This document shows positions 32,636-42,400 of a DNA stretch of 64,000 nt, piece after piece. A program made the translations under genes and the position numbers. Location: contig JACPOL010000008.1 in NCBI GenBank assembly GCA_016185065.1, forward strand, positions 310,001 through 374,000. Direction: 5' to 3'. Position 1 is the stretch's first letter, and each line of letters opens with the position of its first letter. The notes below the pieces were generated by a model. It ran no database searches. It had not been told where the DNA came from and saw only the letters and a list, made by a program, of their open reading frames with translations. The DNA comes from Chlamydiales bacterium. Lineage in GTDB: Bacteria > Chlamydiota > Chlamydiia > Chlamydiales > Rhabdochlamydiaceae.

Positions 32636-33167
32636 AGACATGTCGGGTTGGCTGGGAGATAGGCCTTCGGCCTTCTCTCGAAGCCCCCCAGCGACCCCCT
32701 TGCGCTTCACCTCGCTTTGCCAAATCGCGTCCTCGGAGAAGGGGTGTACACAGTACTACCCCCCGACGCGCTAACCGCGCTCTCCTGTGGGTGCGATTTT
32801 GCAGTGCGATCTGAATCGATCGGCTGCTCGAGGCGCTCATCCCACTTCCTTCGTCGTGGGTCCCTTTCGCGTCCAGTCGCAGTTGCAGATAAAGAGACTG
32901 AAGACCTTTCTCTTCAAACTCTTTGCCTAGCCCTGCGATTGACGCGAAAGGGGCCCCGCAACCCGAGACGTTAGTCCGGCGGGGTATGAGCGCATGAGCA
33001 GCCGATCGATTCAGATCGCACAGCAAAACCGTAGCACAGAAAAGCCGAAGGCGTGCAGGGTAGGGCAGTGGCCCACTCTGTTTTCGAGCACACGGTTTGG
33101 CAAAGCGAGGTGAAGCGCAAGGTGGTCGCGGGAGGTGTGGCGTCAGCGCACACCATCCGACATGTCT
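32636..33167. repeat. 532-bp giant palindromic element, copy B
   Basis: Inverted relative to copy A (8579-9110) and of identical length. Both ends are AGACATGTC palindromes and the whole is self-complementary in halves. It lies between sucA and sucB on the same strand, so transcription of sucB from the sucA promoter would have to pass a hairpin of over 250 base pairs, or sucB has its own promoter. An AT-rich stretch with TATAAT-like sequence lies between the element and sucB. Confidence 0.92.
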
Positions 33168-33213
33168 ATCTTGGCTTCTGATAATGTTTAATAAAAAAAC
33201 CATAAACTGTTTG

Positions 33214-35916
33214 CTATCTAAAAGCTTCTTCGAGGAGCTGAGCGAGCTGCTTTTTGTGGAGCGCGTAGGAGCCAGCAGCTGTTGCTGCACTGCGGCCTCT
33301 ACCAACATAATTGACGCGCATGTTATTTAACTGGTCGTCGATATGCGCGCGGATGTACTCCCAAGCGCCCATGTTCTGGTGCTCTTCCTGCACCCAGAAG
33401 CACTCTTTAAACCCTTTATACTTTTCAACTAGTTGTTTGAGGCGCTCGCTGTTTAGTGGATATAACTGTTCGATGCGCACAAGTGCAACATCAAAAGCAG
33501 CTCTCTTTTCTCGTTCAGCGACTAGATCGTAGTAGACCTTACCAGAGCAGAGAATGAGCCGACGCGGATTTTTTGGATCTCGTGGATCATCGAGCATCTC
33601 CTCGAAGCCGCCTGCTGCAAAGTCATTTAGCGAGCTAACACACAGTGGATGGCGCAGTAGAGCCTTGGGAGTGAAGAGGATCAGCGGCTTCTGCACCTTG
33701 CGCTTTGCTTGACGACGGATAAGGTGGAAGAGCTGAGCTGGTGTTGTGACGTTTGCCACCTGCATGTTCTCCTCACCACAGAGCTGCAGAAACCTTTCGA
33801 TTCTTCCGGATGAGTGCTCTGGCCCCTGCCCCTCATAGCCGTGAGGTAGAAAGAGTGTGAGGTTGCAGCCATGGTTCCACTTCTGCTCCGATGAGCTGAG
33901 AAACTGGTCGATGATCACCTGCGCGCCATTGGCGAAGTCGCCAAACTGCGCCTCCCAGATGGTAAGTGAGTTGGGATAGAAGAGGCTGTAGCCAAACTCA
34001 AATCCAAGCGTTGCAAACTCTGAAAGCGCAGAGTTGAAGAGGTCGAAGAGCGCTTGATCCTTTGAAAGATGCGAGAGTGGAAAGTACTTGTTAGAATTCT
34101 GATTGTCGATCCACATCCCATGCCGATGCGAGAAGGTCCCCCTGCGCACATCTTGACCTGAGATGCGGATATGAGTGCCCTCAACGAGAAGAGAGGCGTA
34201 AGCGAGATGCTCTCCCATTCCCCAGTCGATCTGCGGTTTTGTCGCGTCTGCCACCATAGCTAGTCGCTCTTGAAGTAGGCGTTTAACTTTAGGGTGAATA
34301 TTGAACCCTTCGGGAACGGTGCAGAATGTTTTTGCAAGGGTTTGCGCCGCTTGAACAGAGATCTTTGTTTCTACCTTTTCAGATCCATTCTCCTTAGCAG
34401 GAGGCTGAACAGATTCCGAATCCGCTTTCTTCGGCACCATCTCGAGCGCTTTCTGAAGGCCCTCTTTGAACTCTTTTTCGAGGGAGTCGGCCTTTGTTTG
34501 ATCGATGATCCCCTCTTGAATGAGCCGCTCTCGGTAGATCGAACGGATCGACTGCCTCTTCTGAATCTGCTGGTACTCTAGCGGCTGCGTAAAGGTGGGC
34601 TCATCGCTCTCATTATGTCCATATTTTCTGTAGCCGATGAGGTCGATGAAGACGTCGCATTCAAAAGTCTGACGGAGTGCAATTGCAAGTTTTGCAACTG
34701 CAACGCACGCTTCGGGATCTTCGGCATTGACGTGGAAAACGGGAGCTCCAAACGCCTTTGCAATATCTGTGCAGTAGCGCGTGGATCTACTATCTTTCGG
34801 GAGAGTGGTAAAGCCGATCTGGTTGTTGATGACGATATGGACAGTTCCGCTTGTGCCATAGCCATTTAGGCGGGAGAGCTGAATCGTCTCGTAGACAACG
34901 CCCTGTCCCGCAAGGGCTGCATCTCCGTGAACTAAAATAGGAACAACCGTCTTCCTCTTCGCCTTATCTCTTTTAAGCTCTTGAAGGGCACGCACGTGGC
35001 CTTCGACGATCGGATCGACAGCTTCCAGGTGGCTTGGGTTTGGAGTTAACGCGACATGCACCTCTTTGCCCGATTTTGTGCGCAGCTCGCCCTTAAATCC
35101 CCTGTGGTATTTCACGTCGCCTGTTCCCTCGAGTAGATCCGGCGTATAGTGATCCTCAAACTCATGGAAGATCATCGAGTAGGACTTGTTCAAGATGTTG
35201 GCTAGGACGTTTAAGCGGCCTCTGTGTGCCATCCCGACAACCGCCTCTTCTATCCCCTCTTCGGCCCCTTTTTCAATTAGGGCGAGCAGTAGGGGGATCA
35301 TCGTCTCGGCGCCTTCTAGAGAGAAGCGCTTCTGTCCCACATATTTGGTGTGGATGAACGACTCAAAGATCTCGGCTTTATTCAAATGGTGGAGAATGTC
35401 GATTCTCTCTTCGGGAGTCAGGCGCAGCTCGAAGTTGGGCTCGATTCTCTGCTGAAGCCAACTCTCAACGGCGCTCTCGCCAAGATCCATATACTCGATG
35501 CCGATGGTGCGGCAGTAGGTGTTTGCAAGAGCTTCAACTATTTTTTTCAGCGGAGCCTCTTTCTCTTTTAAAAAGCCAGCTGTCGGGAAGGGTTTTTCCA
35601 GCTCCTCCTGTTTAAAACCCAGCTTCTGCAGGTCTAGCTCGGGAACCTGGGCGGGCTTTTCAGTCGCAAGAGGGTTAACGTGCGCCATTAAGTGCCCGTA
35701 AATGCGATAGGCGTTGATGAGAAGGTGGATGCGGAGGTCAGAGCTACCGGCGGCAGCAATGGTAGGCTGGCGCCCAAAGGAGGCAAACTGCATCCCATCG
35801 AAAAAGAGCTTCCAGGAGGGGTCTACACTTTTAGGGTCGCGCAGGTACTTTTCATAGAGCTCTTCAATCTCAGGAAGATTGGCTAAATTGGCAAATGAGA
35901 AGACGTCTTGGCTCAT
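33214..35916 (-). CDS. sucA: 2-oxoglutarate dehydrogenase E1 component
   Basis: 900 residues from the ATG at 35914-35916 (MSQDVFSFANLANLPEIEELYEKY), close to the 905 of Chlamydia. Ten extra upstream codons in the same frame overlap the -10 region and are not used. Visible features are the N-terminal DPSWKLFFDG segment, the HRGRLNVLANIL thiamine-domain block, GDAALAGQGVVYE, and IGYRKYGHNESDEP. The C-terminal pyrimidine-binding half carries SHRHGMW and LPHGYEGQGPEHSSGR. It decarboxylates 2-oxoglutarate and loads the lipoyl arm of SucB. Its promoter is divergent from the CT053-like gene. Confidence 0.96.
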   Translation of the reverse strand: MSQDVFSFANLANLPEIEELYEKYLRDPKSVDPSWKLFFDGMQFASFGRQPTIAAAGSSDLRIHLLINAYRIYGHLMAHVNPLATEKPAQVPELDLQKLGFKQEELEKPFPTAGFLKEKEAPLKKIVEALANTYCRTIGIEYMDLGESAVESWLQQRIEPNFELRLTPEERIDILHHLNKAEIFESFIHTKYVGQKRFSLEGAETMIPLLLALIEKGAEEGIEEAVVGMAHRGRLNVLANILNKSYSMIFHEFEDHYTPDLLEGTGDVKYHRGFKGELRTKSGKEVHVALTPNPSHLEAVDPIVEGHVRALQELKRDKAKRKTVVPILVHGDAALAGQGVVYETIQLSRLNGYGTSGTVHIVINNQIGFTTLPKDSRSTRYCTDIAKAFGAPVFHVNAEDPEACVAVAKLAIALRQTFECDVFIDLIGYRKYGHNESDEPTFTQPLEYQQIQKRQSIRSIYRERLIQEGIIDQTKADSLEKEFKEGLQKALEMVPKKADSESVQPPAKENGSEKVETKISVQAAQTLAKTFCTVPEGFNIHPKVKRLLQERLAMVADATKPQIDWGMGEHLAYASLLVEGTHIRISGQDVRRGTFSHRHGMWIDNQNSNKYFPLSHLSKDQALFDLFNSALSEFATLGFEFGYSLFYPNSLTIWEAQFGDFANGAQVIIDQFLSSSEQKWNHGCNLTLFLPHGYEGQGPEHSSGRIERFLQLCGEENMQVANVTTPAQLFHLIRRQAKRKVQKPLILFTPKALLRHPLCVSSLNDFAAGGFEEMLDDPRDPKNPRRLILCSGKVYYDLVAEREKRAAFDVALVRIEQLYPLNSERLKQLVEKYKGFKECFWVQEEHQNMGAWEYIRAHIDDQLNNMRVNYVGRGRSAATAAGSYALHKKQLAQLLEEAFR

Positions 35917-35934
35917 GGAAGTACCCCCATTCGG

Positions 35935-35963
35935 TATATAGCACACTCCCCCTTGTTTGTTAA
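35935..35963 (-). promoter_or_regulatory. Promoter of sucA
   Basis: On the minus strand TTAACA, a 17-base spacer and TATATA (35935-35940), about 20 bases upstream of the chosen ATG. GGGGGTA near the start may serve as ribosome site. Confidence 0.55.
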
Positions 35964-36051
35964 AAGAATTTTTTACACTCTTTTATCTTTGTCAAAAAAG
36001 AGCAAAAACCATAAGAAGTATGCAAAATTGAAAATAACGAAAAGAGACGCG

Positions 36052-36540
36052 ATGAACATTAAAAGCGAAAGATTGAAAAAACTTGAGACTGAGATTCAAG
36101 ATCTCCAGCAGTGGCTCAAGCTCGGACTCGTCCCTAAAAAGGATATGGAGAAGCACAAAGAAGAGATCCGTGCGCTCCAAGATAGAATCGCCGAAGAGAA
36201 GGAGCGCCTCCGCTTCCTGAAAGAGAGCGGCGAGGTCGAAGAGTATGGCCCCCCAAAACGTCCCGCCCACGGCAGACCCGCCTTCCAAGAGGCTAGCATG
36301 CCCGACATGGAGATCGGAGATGAGGGAATGACAGAGGCTGGCCTCGAGATGGAGACCGAATCCTTCGAGATGGAGACTAGCTCGGGAGAAGAGACAGAGA
36401 GTGAAGCCGAAGGCGAAGAGGGCGAAGGCGCCGCAGCTGCTGCCCCCGTCGAAGAGGAAGAGGAAGAAGAGGATCCATTTTCAGACCGCAACCGCTGGAA
36501 GCGCGGCATTCTAGAAGACCCGGATTCCGGTGAGTGGTAA
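36052..36540 (+). CDS. Acidic coiled-coil protein, CT053-like
   Basis: 162 residues from the ATG at 36052; a longer frame from 35908 would run over the sucA promoter. The N-terminus (about 1-65) is a charged coiled coil (LKKLETEIQDLQQWLKLGLVPKKDMEKHKEEIRALQDRIAEE), and the rest is acidic low complexity with a Glu tract. In Chlamydia, CT053 of unknown function lies between hemN (CT052) and sucA (CT054), the same position as here. The stop overlaps the GTG start of hemW by 11 bases. No enzymatic motif. Related by position and general composition; direct homology by eye is moderate. Confidence 0.7.
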   Translation: MNIKSERLKKLETEIQDLQQWLKLGLVPKKDMEKHKEEIRALQDRIAEEKERLRFLKESGEVEEYGPPKRPAHGRPAFQEASMPDMEIGDEGMTEAGLEMETESFEMETSSGEETESEAEGEEGEGAAAAAPVEEEEEEEDPFSDRNRWKRGILEDPDSGEW

Positions 36541-37663
36541 GAAGGGTATAAGCCTATATTTTCACATCCCGTTTTGCAGACGCAAGTGCCCCTACTGCCA
36601 CTTCTATGTGTTGCCAGATAAGGAGGAGTATAAGGTAGAGCTCTTGCGCTCTCTCGAGCTCGAATGGAAGTGGAGGCTGCCTCAGCTTGTAGATTGCGAA
36701 ATCACCTCCATCTACTTTGGAGGAGGAACCCCCTCTCTTTTTGGACCAAAGGCGATCGGCACCGTTCTAAATTGGATTAGAAGCTCCGTTAAGCTCTCAC
36801 CTGCATGCGAAATCACAATAGAAGCAAATCCTGAAGATGGAGAGAAGCTCGCGGCTTTTGCTGAAGTCGGCATCAATAGGCTAAGCCTAGGGCTGCAGTC
36901 GCTCCACTCCCCCACCCTGCTTCTTCTGGGAAGGAACCACGCAAAAGAGGACGCCCTCTCCGCACTTTCATCTGCTAAACGCGCCGGCATCACCAACCTA
37001 TCAGTCGACCTCATGTACGACACGCCCGAGCAGACTGTGAGCTCGCTTGAAGCGACCCTCCGCGAGTTAAGAGATCTGCCAATTACCCACCTCTCCCTCT
37101 ACAATCTCACAATCGAGCCTGAGACGATCTTCTTTAAAAAACGAGCTCAGCTCGTCCCCCTCCTCCCCTCTCAAGATGAGAGCTTAAAACTCCTTCAGAC
37201 AGCAGTTGCGCATCTAGAAGAGATGGGGCTTAAGCGGTATGAGATTTCGGCGTTCGCAAGAGAGGGGCAAGCCTCCGTCCACAACGTCGGCTACTGGACC
37301 GCCCGCCCCTTTTTAGGCTTTGGCCCCTCCGCCTTTAGCTATTGGGAGGGAAAGAGGTTTAGAAACATCGCCCACCTTCGCAAATATAGCCAGTTTTTAC
37401 AGCAGGGCTCCTCTCCAGTCGATTTCGAAGAGAAGCTCACCTACCCCGACAATCTACTAGAACTGCTTGCAGTTGAGCTACGCCTCCTGCGAGGCGTCTC
37501 TCTTAGCGAGTTTCAGACTCGCCATGCTCCCCTGCCCCCTGACGCCCTGGCTAGGCTCTCTGAGCTCATGGCCAAGGGCTGGCTATCCCAGCAAGGGGAT
37601 AGAATCCACCTCACAGAAGAGGGCATCCTCTTCTACGACTCGGTCGCCTCCGAAATTCTTTAG
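36530..37663 (+). CDS. hemW: HemW-like radical SAM protein (HemN family)
   Basis: 377 residues, the length of HemW rather than the 450 of HemN. It starts at a GTG (36530) inside the end of the upstream gene. The radical SAM cluster motif is FCRRKCPYCHF (Cys16, Cys20, Cys23), followed by YFGGGTPSLF and IEANPED. The sequence GYWTARPFLGFGPSAFSYW and a C-terminal winged HemN_C domain are typical. HemW proteins bind haem and insert it into enzymes and are often misnamed coproporphyrinogen oxidase; the Chlamydia orthologue is labelled hemN_1. The position next to CT053-like and sucA is conserved. Confidence 0.88.
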   Translation: MSGKKGISLYFHIPFCRRKCPYCHFYVLPDKEEYKVELLRSLELEWKWRLPQLVDCEITSIYFGGGTPSLFGPKAIGTVLNWIRSSVKLSPACEITIEANPEDGEKLAAFAEVGINRLSLGLQSLHSPTLLLLGRNHAKEDALSALSSAKRAGITNLSVDLMYDTPEQTVSSLEATLRELRDLPITHLSLYNLTIEPETIFFKKRAQLVPLLPSQDESLKLLQTAVAHLEEMGLKRYEISAFAREGQASVHNVGYWTARPFLGFGPSAFSYWEGKRFRNIAHLRKYSQFLQQGSSPVDFEEKLTYPDNLLELLAVELRLLRGVSLSEFQTRHAPLPPDALARLSELMAKGWLSQQGDRIHLTEEGILFYDSVASEIL

Positions 37664-37718
37664 ATCTAAACAGCTAACAATCAACGAATTACGGAATCAC
37701 TCATTTAATGTTATTTAA

Positions 37719-37747
37719 TTGAATTAAAATAGTTTTTATATTATAAT
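37719..37747 (+). promoter_or_regulatory. Promoter of the tandem orphan pair
   Basis: TTGAAT (37719-37724), a 17-base spacer and TATAAT (37742-37747), 33 bases before the ATG at 37780. The leader is AT-rich without a clear Shine-Dalgarno, as for the CaaX relative at 686. Confidence 0.6.
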
Positions 37748-37779
37748 AATTTCTATAAATTATTAATTAATATGGAATT

Positions 37780-38652
37780 ATGACATCTCTTTCAGTTGAT
37801 TTCAGCTCTTCAGTTTCAAAGATCTGCGGAAGTAGCAGCAAACAGGCTATGGTCTATGGGTTTGGCAACTGCCTCTATCTTAAAATCACAGCTCTTCTGC
37901 CCACATTCACTCAGATAAAAAAGGTCTTCGACTGGCGAATAGGCCAAGAGTACATTGTCGATGAGGAGTTGCTCGTCACCTGTGAAGGCAATGAACTTCC
38001 CCGCGTGTCTGTCGATTACGAACAGCGCGCAATATCTCGCGCCTGCAAAGCTGGTCTTACAAATCTAGTATTTGAAAACTACAGAAGACAGAAGATGGGA
38101 CTTCCAATTATCCCCATCCTCTTTTGCATCGATGTAGATGGCAACAAGCACCCAATTTCTAGCGCTAGCATCACTTCAAAAGAAAAAACATTAAACGAGA
38201 TCGTTACGCATTCAGAACTCAGAAGGGCCTATAAGCTCTGCCATACATTTGAAAACGAGGAGATAAGAAGAGTCGCTCAAGAGAGTTTTAAATTTGTAAA
38301 AGTAAAGGTGCACGCTAAATCAGGCAAAGGCGCTGAGTATGCACTTGAAGAGGCCGCAGCCCCTTGGAAGAGCTCCGACTGGGAGGGCAAGTGGGCCAAG
38401 AGAAAAAAACATGGTGGCAGCTCTAAATCTAACGACTTTCCCTGGAGAAAAGAGCTCACTAAACTCATCGACAAGTTCCACGACTCACTAGGAATACACT
38501 CATCGAAAAAAAGTGAACGCGAAGAGCGTAAAGAGAACGTCGAGCACAAAAAAGAAGGGAAAGAAGATCACAAAGCCGCTTCAAAAAAAGAAGAGGAAGA
38601 GAGAATCCGAATCCGTGAAGAAGAGATGTTCAAACTCGATACTGAATTTTAA
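37780..38652 (+). CDS. Orphan family protein, paralogue 2, Lys/Glu-rich tail
   Basis: 290 residues. Related over about residues 10-230 to the genes at 686 and 38654 (SSVSKICGS, KQAMVYGFGNC, TQIKKVFDW, SRACKAGLTNLVFENY, LPIIPILFCIDVDGNKH, SKEKTLNEIVTHSELRRAYKLC, ESFKFVKV, APWKSSDWEGKWAK, PWRKEL). The last 45 residues are a highly charged Lys/Glu tail that the other copies lack. No CaaX box, signal peptide or membrane helix. The next paralogue starts one base after its stop, so the pair is a tandem duplication in one transcript. Unknown function; suspected host-directed protein because of its relative at 686. Confidence 0.75.
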   Translation: MTSLSVDFSSSVSKICGSSSKQAMVYGFGNCLYLKITALLPTFTQIKKVFDWRIGQEYIVDEELLVTCEGNELPRVSVDYEQRAISRACKAGLTNLVFENYRRQKMGLPIIPILFCIDVDGNKHPISSASITSKEKTLNEIVTHSELRRAYKLCHTFENEEIRRVAQESFKFVKVKVHAKSGKGAEYALEEAAAPWKSSDWEGKWAKRKKHGGSSKSNDFPWRKELTKLIDKFHDSLGIHSSKKSEREERKENVEHKKEGKEDHKAASKKEEEERIRIREEEMFKLDTEF

Positions 38653-38653
38653 T

Positions 38654-39436
38654 ATGACAGCAACAACCTTCACTCTCAACGCCTCTTCAGTTTCTAAGAT
38701 TTGCGGCAGCAGCAAACAGGCGATGGTCTATGGCTTCCGCAGCTGTCATTACGGGAAAATTGCAAGACTTCTACCTTCATCTACCCAGATAAAAAAAGTC
38801 TTCGATTTCATGATAGGAACCGAAGAGATCGTATGCAGCGAGAAGCTCACAACTCTTGAAGGCAGCATTCTCACACGCATACCTGTCGATTATAGCGAAA
38901 GAGAGATGGCCCGTAGCTGTAAAGCCGGCCTCACCAACATTGTATTTGAAAACTACGCGAGAAAAAAGCTAGGCCTACCGCTCATTCCCATCCTCTTCTG
39001 CATCGATATCGACGGCAATAAGCATAAAGCCACGAGCGAGAGCTTAACCTCAAAAGAGAAGCAACTTAACGAGAAGTTCACCCACTCAGAAGTGCGAAGA
39101 GCTTTCAAACTCTGCCACACATTTGAAAACGAGGAGTTAAGAAAAGCGGCTCAAGAGAGCTTTAAATTTGTGAAAGTAAGTGTTAAAGAGGGCTCTGAAC
39201 TCTCTCTTGAAGAGATCGCCGCACCCTGGAAGAGCTCCGACTGGGAGAGCGAGTGGGCCAAACGAAGAAAGCAGAGCGGCAGCTCCAAATCCAACGACCA
39301 CCCCTGGAGAAAAGAGCTCGCTAAGCTCATTAAAAGATTCGACGCCTCGATAGACAAAACAGGCTCCAGCAAAAAGCCAGAGCTCGTGGAGTGCAAAGAA
39401 GAGCACAAAACCCCGAAAGAAAAAGTCGGGGCTTAG
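38654..39436 (+). CDS. Orphan family protein, paralogue 3
   Basis: 260 residues from the ATG at 38654 (MTATTFTLNASSVSKICGSS), which matches the start of paralogue 2; the longer frame back to 38513 only covers the out-of-frame tail of the previous gene. The conserved core is very close to paralogue 2, with LPLIPILFCIDIDGNKH, LTSKEKQLNEKFTHSEVRRAFKLCHTFENEE and APWKSSDWESEWAKRRK. The C-terminus is short and charged and has no CaaX box. It starts one base after the stop of paralogue 2 and has no promoter of its own, so it is probably translated by coupling. Confidence 0.75.
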   Translation: MTATTFTLNASSVSKICGSSKQAMVYGFRSCHYGKIARLLPSSTQIKKVFDFMIGTEEIVCSEKLTTLEGSILTRIPVDYSEREMARSCKAGLTNIVFENYARKKLGLPLIPILFCIDIDGNKHKATSESLTSKEKQLNEKFTHSEVRRAFKLCHTFENEELRKAAQESFKFVKVSVKEGSELSLEEIAAPWKSSDWESEWAKRRKQSGSSKSNDHPWRKELAKLIKRFDASIDKTGSSKKPELVECKEEHKTPKEKVGA

Positions 39437-39442
39437 AGACTG

Positions 39443-39472
39443 TTAAAGACCATCCACAAATCCTTTCGGCTC
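39443..39472. repeat. Single arm of the mlaE-associated palindrome
   Basis: TTAAAGACCATCCACAAA...CGGCT resembles one arm of the element at 60296-60462 (TTAAAGACCGTCCACAAA... read in reverse complement). It lies in the 37-base convergent gap before the autotransporter stop. Confidence 0.55.
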
Positions 39473-39473
39473 T

Positions 39474-42400
39474 CTAAAAACGAACATTAAATCCCGTATA
39501 GAAAAAATGATCTTGGAAGAGCTCATTCCATTCAAAATCATAGCTCGCCTCGATCCCGTATCTCTTATAAAGGGTGAATAAAAGATCAATGCCAGCTAGA
39601 GCCGTGTTACGTCCAGCACCTTTGATTCCAATAGAAGAAATGGGGCCGGCCACGCTTATTGGAGTAAAATGCAAAGAGCGATGCTTATCTAAATATTCCC
39701 TTTGCCAGCCCAAATTAATTTCCGGTGTGAAAACAAGGTTAGTGCTTTCCCAACTATAGTTAATTCTTGTACCTAAGGTGGAGCGCAGAGATTTTGCTTT
39801 TTGCTGCCTAAACGACAAATCAGAATCGCCAGCACCATGTTCTTTATAGTCATCTACTTGAAGATGGATGTACTGAAGATTTGCAAGAGGAATTACCTCT
39901 AACTTCTTCGGCATTTTTTTGATCTGTCTATGTGCTAAAGCATACTCTACTCCAAAGAGAAGATCATACTCGTTTCCGTGCGGACTACCTTCAGCGGTAT
40001 TAGAGGAGTTCACATTACGACGGATATCGTACCATTCATAACTACCTCCGACGATACCGTTAAAGGCAAGCTCTGGCAGGCGGGATGGGGCATAGGTAGC
40101 ATAGAGACTAGCGTGCGCTTCATCAATATCGAACTTCCCCCAATGATGGTCGACATCGGCATGGATTTTCTCATAATCGGCGAGCAATCCTACTCCTACT
40201 TGAGAAAAGGCATAGTCGAAGCCGACAAGAGCACCCGCCGACCAGTAATCAAATCCCGGTTGTTTATGTCTAGATTGCACATCGCCGATGGTGCCAAGTG
40301 GTCCTGCATAAAAGTTCCAGCGTCTTTCTTGCGTAGGAGAGACAATAACACGTCTTAGCTGCTCTTGCTTTTCTGGGACTTGCGGATTTAAGACGATCTC
40401 ATTTTTATTCGAAGCCAAAAGGACGCCCTGATCCCATTTGGAAGAAAGAGCTACAGGTTCGCTGGACTCTTTATTGCTCCTGAAACGCTTACGCAATCTC
40501 TCCATCTCTATTTCCAAATGGATGTTGATATGGTTCACCGATGAAAAAATTGTTTGTTGAAAGCCACCAACATAGGATGACAACGAAGAACTTGCTGAAG
40601 TTGGACGTAGACCAAAGAAAAGTTGAACGCTATTTGGAAGATACGAGACCATCGGTATGAAAGAATCGGGAAGGTTTACACCCTGCACATCGGAAAAGGT
40701 CCCCGAAATACTAGAACTAGAAGTAGTGAGAATTGTCAGTTTTTCTCCAAGCGGGACGTTGAAACCAGGCGATGCCACGACTTTTAGTTTCCCGTTAAGC
40801 GTTGCACTACCTGCGCTGATAGAGCTAAATGAAGAGCTGGTCGCAACGTCTACGGTGTATGTTCCACTCGAAGTTTGTTGATATAAATTGGTAACTGTCA
40901 GCAGGCCTAAGCCAGGACTTACATTCCCAGAGTTTAATATTGCACTAGCAGTACCGTTACCGGTAAGGGTCCCTGCAGAATTTATGGTGAAGAAGCTGGG
41001 GATGAAGTTGTCCAAAATAAAGGTCCCTTCATTGACAATGATATCGCCGTTGTATGAGTTTGCATTTTGTAATTGAAGCTTAAAACTCCCCGTGCCTGTT
41101 TTGTTTAGCGTACCCCCGTTATTGGTGCTATCGAAACCCGCAACAAAAAACTGCTCAGTAAGGCTATCGCTAACATTGACTGTTGTTGTACTGCCGGTCA
41201 TCAGATAAAAGTCTTGCCCATCGGCGTCACCATTTCCCGCTGAACTTGCGCCGCTAGTGCCTCCAGTGCCACCGGTGACCGTGTTATTATTTAGGGTAAG
41301 TCCATTGGTAGTTAACGTTCCGCCCTGTCTTACAAAAACAGCCCCGCCAAATCCCGCACCACCGCCGCCTGCACCAGAGACATTCGGAATGACACTTGCT
41401 GCCGTTCCATCACCACCGCCACTACCACCGGGCCCAGCTAATCCTTGGACTCCACCTGAAAAACCGGCACCACCACCTCCTCCTCCAAAACCGCCCGCTC
41501 CGCCGTTGCCACCTTGAACTGCCAGTAATGCGTTAAAATTACTAGCGCCACCACCTCCACCACCACCGAAGCCTCCAGCTCCTCCACTTCCACATGCCCC
41601 ACCGCCAAGGTCTACAGCGCCGCCACCTCCGCCGCCACCAAAGTCTCCACCTGGCCCTCCGTCACCACCAACCCCAGATGGATTAGAAGCACCGCCACCG
41701 CCGCCGCCTCCACCAAAATCTCCACCCGCACCGCCAACTCCGCCATTGTCGGCATCAAAAGCACCGCCGCCGCCGCCACTAAACACTCCTCCCGCACCAC
41801 CATTTACTGTTCCGAGAGTCGTACCACCGGCACCAGGGCTTGGACCACCACCATTGGTGCCATCCGTAGAATTCATTGAATCAACCCCCGGGTCATTGAA
41901 TCCCCCTCCCCCTGTTCCGCCTTTCGGCGCTCCTCCAGCTCCTGGTAGCAAAAAAGCCGAACCACCACTTCCATCTACCCCAAATCCACCACCACCAGCA
42001 CCAGCATTGGTAGCTGTGACGCCGCCTCTCTCAAAAACAATCCCACCACTCGCTAGATTAAATCCGCCACCGCCTCCTCCTCCTTTAATGAAGCCAGCAG
42101 CATTACCATCACCGCCATTACCCCCTACGGCCGCGTTACTATCAAAGATGAAATTAGATATCTCAACATCAGCACCGCTGTTTACAAATAAAGCTCCTCC
42201 CGCTCCCAGGGCACCTCCCGCATTATTGCCACCTGGAGGAATGACAGGTAAGTTAGCAGTACCACCCTGGCTCAATCCATTTTGAACCGTTAGATTATTC
42301 AAAACGATGGGGTTTGCCACTGTGCTATGATTAACGAAAAAAACTTGGCCATTAGATTGCGCATCGATCGTTACACCCGATCCACCTTCGATAGTATATG

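Noticed and set aside
35908..36051. N-terminal extension of the CT053-like protein.
   Set aside because: It would start in sucA and cross the sucA promoter. The ATG at 36052 gives a clean protein.
41746..42285. Pro-rich plus-strand frame of 179 codons.
   Set aside because: It is the mirror image of the Gly-rich autotransporter repeats on the minus strand.
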